A stretch of 64,000 nucleotides of DNA from Mycobacterium sp. 1554424.7. GTDB lineage: Bacteria; Actinomycetota; Actinomycetes; Mycobacteriales; Mycobacteriaceae. The notes beneath the pieces were generated by a model. The model did not search any database, was not told the DNA's origin, and was given only the letters and a program-made list of their open reading frames with translations. Positions 63,784-64,000 of the stretch are shown here, piece after piece (within the stretch, counting starts at the first letter, position 1; every line of letters begins with the position of its first letter). Location of the stretch: positions 48,728 to 112,727 of the forward strand of contig NZ_LZSE01000093.1 of assembly GCF_001665295.1 (NCBI RefSeq). The letters run 5' to 3'. Both the position numbers and the translations under genes were made by a program.

Positions 63784-64000
63784 GTGCTCACCGAGCTGGT
63801 CGACCTGCCGGGCGGATCGTTCCGCATGGGGTCGACGAGCTTCTACCCCGAAGAGGCGCCGATTCACACGGTGACCGTCGGGCCGTTCGCGGTGGAACGG
63901 CATCCGGTGACCAACGCGCAGTTCGCCGAATTCGTTTCCGCGACGGGTTATGTCACGGTGGCCGAGCAACCGATCGACCCGGCGCTCTACCCGGGGGCGG
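63784..64000 (+). CDS. Formylglycine-generating enzyme, 5' part (runs off window)
   Basis: The first 72 residues of a sulfatase-modifying-factor protein (Rv0712 homologue): LVDLPGGSFRMGSTSFYPEE, then TVGPFAVERHPVTNAQFAEF. This is the typical FGE-sulfatase N-terminus. The enzyme oxidises the Cys of the CxPxR motif in sulfatases to formylglycine with O2 and copper. AtsA (57953-60304) is the obvious client. A TACCCT -10 element (63772-63777) ends six bases before GTG 63784, so the message may be leaderless. The catalytic cysteines lie beyond the window. Confidence 0.93.
   Translation, partial: MLTELVDLPGGSFRMGSTSFYPEEAPIHTVTVGPFAVERHPVTNAQFAEFVSATGYVTVAEQPIDPALYPGA

Overview
The window is a GC-rich mycobacterial chromosome segment. 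Its gene order follows the Mycobacterium tuberculosis H37Rv block Rv0648 to Rv0712 almost gene for gene: sugar kinase, rplJ/rplL, mceG (mkl), rpoB/rpoC, end, lpqP, fadE8, echA4/5, rpsL/rpsG/fusA/tuf, the mycofactocin cluster, the S10 ribosomal operon, the sulfatase atsA and its activating enzyme. Five PE/PE_PGRS genes with glycine-rich PGRS repeats point to a slow grower of the PE_PGRS-bearing lineages (M. tuberculosis complex, kansasii, marinum or gordonae type) rather than the M. avium complex. The species cannot be named from this sequence alone.

Layout. 1-1.8 kb: alpha-mannosidase tail, an uncharacterised protein and a ROK kinase, with overlapping stop/start codons. 1.8-3.1 kb: rplJ-rplL behind an L10-type leader and closed by a strong hairpin. 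3.1-6.6 kb: a TetR gene divergent from a carotenoid oxygenase with a palindromic operator between them, then the Mce-transporter ATPase. 6.6-14.5 kb: rpoB-rpoC and a canonical terminator. 14.5-22 kb: DNA repair (endonuclease IV), lipoprotein esterase LpqP, a lipid-degradation operon (FadE8, EchA4, a PaaX-type regulator, EchA5), two DUF3060 envelope proteins and a TetR regulator. 22-26.7 kb: the translation operon rpsL-rpsG-fusA-tuf. 26.8-31.2 kb: two PE_PGRS genes and one PE gene sharing a conserved leader. 31.2-45.2 kb: a SHOCT membrane protein, a mycofactocin-type dehydrogenase module (SDR, ferredoxin reductase, D-2-hydroxyacid dehydrogenase), the leftward set mftR-DUF2332-ECF sigma-VOC protein, and the complete mftABCDEFG set. 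45.2-50.6 kb: PE_PGRS and PE genes on the minus strand, a low-information stretch, and a divergent MFS exporter/TetR pair. 50.6-56.5 kb: rpsJ-rplC-rplD-rplW-rplB-rpsS-rplV-rpsC-rplP-rpmC-rpsQ. 56.5-64 kb: a TetR/membrane-protein pair with twin operators, arylsulfatase, two DUF4436 paralogues around an orphan PstS, and the start of the formylglycine-generating enzyme that should activate the sulfatase.

How it works together. The housekeeping backbone is ordinary and carries wild-type residues at the classical rifampicin (RpoB) and streptomycin (RpsL) positions. The most interesting part is 30-48 kb. There the complete mycofactocin pathway is linked to a dehydrogenase with a perfect KstR-type box, to a mftR transcription unit that appears to run on into an ECF sigma factor and a VOC protein, and to PE/PE_PGRS genes on both sides. 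Several small regulatory features deserve testing: a leader hairpin shared by three PE genes that overlaps the ribosome binding site, short coupled upstream ORFs before both DUF4436 genes, tandem 26-bp palindromes after rpoC, and two CTGA stop/start junctions.

Compared with H37Rv, the toxin-antitoxin block between mkl and rpoB, the ceramidase gene after rpoC and the mmpS5-mmpL5-Rv0678 block are absent from these positions.
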